From Synergistaceae bacterium (GTDB lineage Bacteria; Synergistota; Synergistia; Synergistales; Synergistaceae): DNA of 7,320 nucleotides. Made by a program: the position numbers and the translations under genes. The stretch covers positions 1-7,320 of the forward strand of contig JAISLO010000170.1 of NCBI GenBank assembly GCA_031290815.1. The letters are read 5' to 3'. The notes beneath the pieces are model-generated. The model had not been told where the DNA came from and did not search any database. It saw only the letters and a program-made list of their open reading frames with translations. The first letter of the stretch is position 1; every line of letters begins with the position of its first letter. This document shows, in pieces, positions 6,801 through 7,320 of this stretch.

Positions 6801-7319
6801 TTCGTCATTTTCGAACTCGGAGCTCCCGGGGAATGTGTTAGCGGCGTAATCGACGTTGCCGTCCTTACTATAGTGCCATACGCGGCGGATCGAAGAGCCG
6901 CTTAAAGAGGTACCGGCGCTCAAGTATTCCTTGTGTGACAAGAGATTCCCCTCGCTGACGCCCCTCGGATCGGGGTATATGGCCATCGGCAGCGTGCCTA
7001 TCCCCGCGATCCCGATCTCAGGGTCCTTGTAGTAGTGATACTGCCCGTCCCTGTTCGAGCAGGAGATGTCGCCGAATCCGTCGATCCACTGTCTGAACCT
7101 GTCGGCGTGGCTCATCACCGGTTTGCCGGCGTAATCCCACTTGGCGTCGTAATCCTGGATCGGCAGCCAGAGTGACCCTCTGTTGAGCAGTGACCATACT
7201 AAGTACGAGCTGTTCCTGATGCTGGCGGTATCCCCGTTCTTGATGCTGGACCAGAGCGTCTCAAGCGTCTGATGGCCCCACATCGGCACGAATTGGGCGT
7301 GCAGTGTGGAGTAGACCCT
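3852..7319 (-). CDS. PilY1/PilC-like type IV pilus tip-associated protein (vWA-like region plus PilC beta-propeller), 5'-truncated by window
   Basis: This is a large, likely exported protein of the PilY1/PilC family, which sits at the type IV pilus tip and aids pilus assembly, adhesion and surface sensing. The frame is open to the window edge (RVYSTLHAQF precedes a GTG at 7289), so the start, signal peptide and any DxSxS metal motif are off the window. At least 1155 residues are visible. In numbering from the GTG, residues 207-222 (CEDNWVILITSGQE) and 298-373 (RTMVVGIVAD ... VTAYFADDAQTLFEQVEAAL) match the later strands of a vWA domain. Residues 400-465 resemble the WDATLTRY/VVYW region that precedes the propeller in PilY1 proteins. 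Residues 582-690 carry the propeller hallmarks LYAQTNDGILHAINPRDG and WRTYLIGTLGRGGSGLYAMD. FAADNRGNIFMVKL (842-855) corresponds to the usual GDLxGNLWRFDL blade. Residues 1004-1050 (TPYIIADNLFIPTF ... C1030 ... SRLYMVGLTSG) match the conserved C-terminal strands. There is no frameshift. Sequence divergence is high, so the family call is firm but the exact role is not. Confidence 0.85.
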   Translation of the reverse strand, partial: RVYSTLHAQFVPMWGHQTLETLWSSIKNGDTASIRNSSYLVWSLLNRGSLWLPIQDYDAKWDYAGKPVMSHADRFRQWIDGFGDISCSNRDGQYHYYKDPEIGIAGIGTLPMAIYPDPRGVSEGNLLSHKEYLSAGTSLSGSSIRRVWHYSKDGNVDYAANTFPGSSEFENDELDTLGRFNKGSGEIAGSVLDFFSPSKADGTANTDLADISYPIRNSCEDNWVILITSGQEIEPKAGTDRRYTVADAIKGLYDATNKLTSKDARGGGDNPMKGSVIYAEYEQVTARSEDNDGKRGQARRIDLDHPIRTMVVGIVADPDKLDDSDPSYEAMRNNVIDMRNNLNRMARAGRGYDPDDESSGVTAYFADDAQTLFEQVEAALTAIKESQVQQPGHGSMEAASGAEGDELSLNLFSNTYRIIQGDQWDATLTRYAVSFDKNEDIELTEKWRFEKKLIEKRSTDLNLNNPTWRNVVYWGNKGSARKFVTLKAGDPKFKELTGMSDSRIDAANLPNGAFGSVPMDKAFYYWFQGYDYSYNSSGQGKKLPRSNMLTDFGRTGIVFADFPPVSFDATPPPGYEAWAKSISKDTRSNDVRLYAQTNDGILHAINPRDGDEEMAILPPPVLVPWKLATLKTTVSEGKLRWINADAESVRSNPAYLLDGPLMTGRFDINRDGAPGSWRTYLIGTLGRGGSGLYAMDVTSPKAPKFAWYRENLSEAGKLLSMSAADDGYKESGWGSVSADETPYRKLGYNSPAPHMGITGGLAANEQISFIALSGGVRYDYDAAKNGGEGATLLFINPANGSVIKAFDSGSIPAGNNFSGDALVGSTPRMGMMTSEPALYRSDTSKYLAGRVFAADNRGNIFMVKLEDRDASGNNAVTPLPVNDWSIEPIASLQTDNVLKPDNYSIPYGMAIAREKATSAIWLAGGTSDVLTRKTPTLTTGVIKNKSQLIFSFSYKDGQGAFYRNDAGGLKQLALSSASMNDPSLSLKPSEGYKGWYIPLMEDKQNNFREYVSATPYIIADNLFIPTFIQEKVIINDSSLCELERNVNGDSRLYMVGLTSGEGKWNIGGKKEKYLTVKGAKIVGLTHVKHDGKEKLLATIDKLSSDNNLDDLISKGFLKRTGDQYIIEVASARGGAAPQRSYLKNGGSFINYWLEK

Positions 7320-7320
7320 T

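Overview
The window has two blocks on opposite strands that meet tail to tail. Bases 2-3707 (+) hold the downstream part of an oligopeptide/dipeptide ABC importer operon in the order permease B (5' end cut off by the window), permease C, ATPase D, ATPase F. Bases 3852-7319 (-) hold one very large gene, also cut off at its 5' end. It encodes a PilY1/PilC-like type IV pilus tip-associated protein, with a von Willebrand A (vWA)-like N-terminal part and a PilC-type beta-propeller. The two blocks are separated by 144 bp that contain two abutting imperfect inverted repeats. One of these looks like a terminator for the pilY1-like gene.

Organism (inference): a bacterium with moderately high G+C. ATA (Ile) and AGG (Arg) codons are used freely in both blocks, and the two blocks look alike in codon style, so nothing points to recent transfer of one of them. 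A PilY1-type protein suggests a diderm with type IV pili. The style, together with a peptide-uptake operon, would suit an amino-acid-fermenting Synergistota-like bacterium, but this is a guess and deltaproteobacterial or other diderm lineages are not excluded.

How the genes work together: OppB and OppC would form the inner-membrane channel, and OppD and OppF the cytoplasmic ATPase pair that drives import. The periplasmic substrate-binding protein is not in the window and would be expected upstream of permease B. The genes are tightly packed (10 bp gap B-C, 17 bp gap C-D, 11 bp overlap D-F on the preferred start), so they are almost certainly one translationally linked operon. The PilY1-like protein is unrelated in function. 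It would act outside the cell at the pilus tip, or in pilus assembly, adhesion or surface sensing, and its minor-pilin partners would lie beyond the right edge.

I see no RNA gene, mobile element, CRISPR array or convincing promoter. The most unusual content is in the PilY1-like protein: a probably degenerate vWA metal site and an apparent relocation of the calcium-binding-like loop within the propeller. I see no evidence for a wholly new system here.
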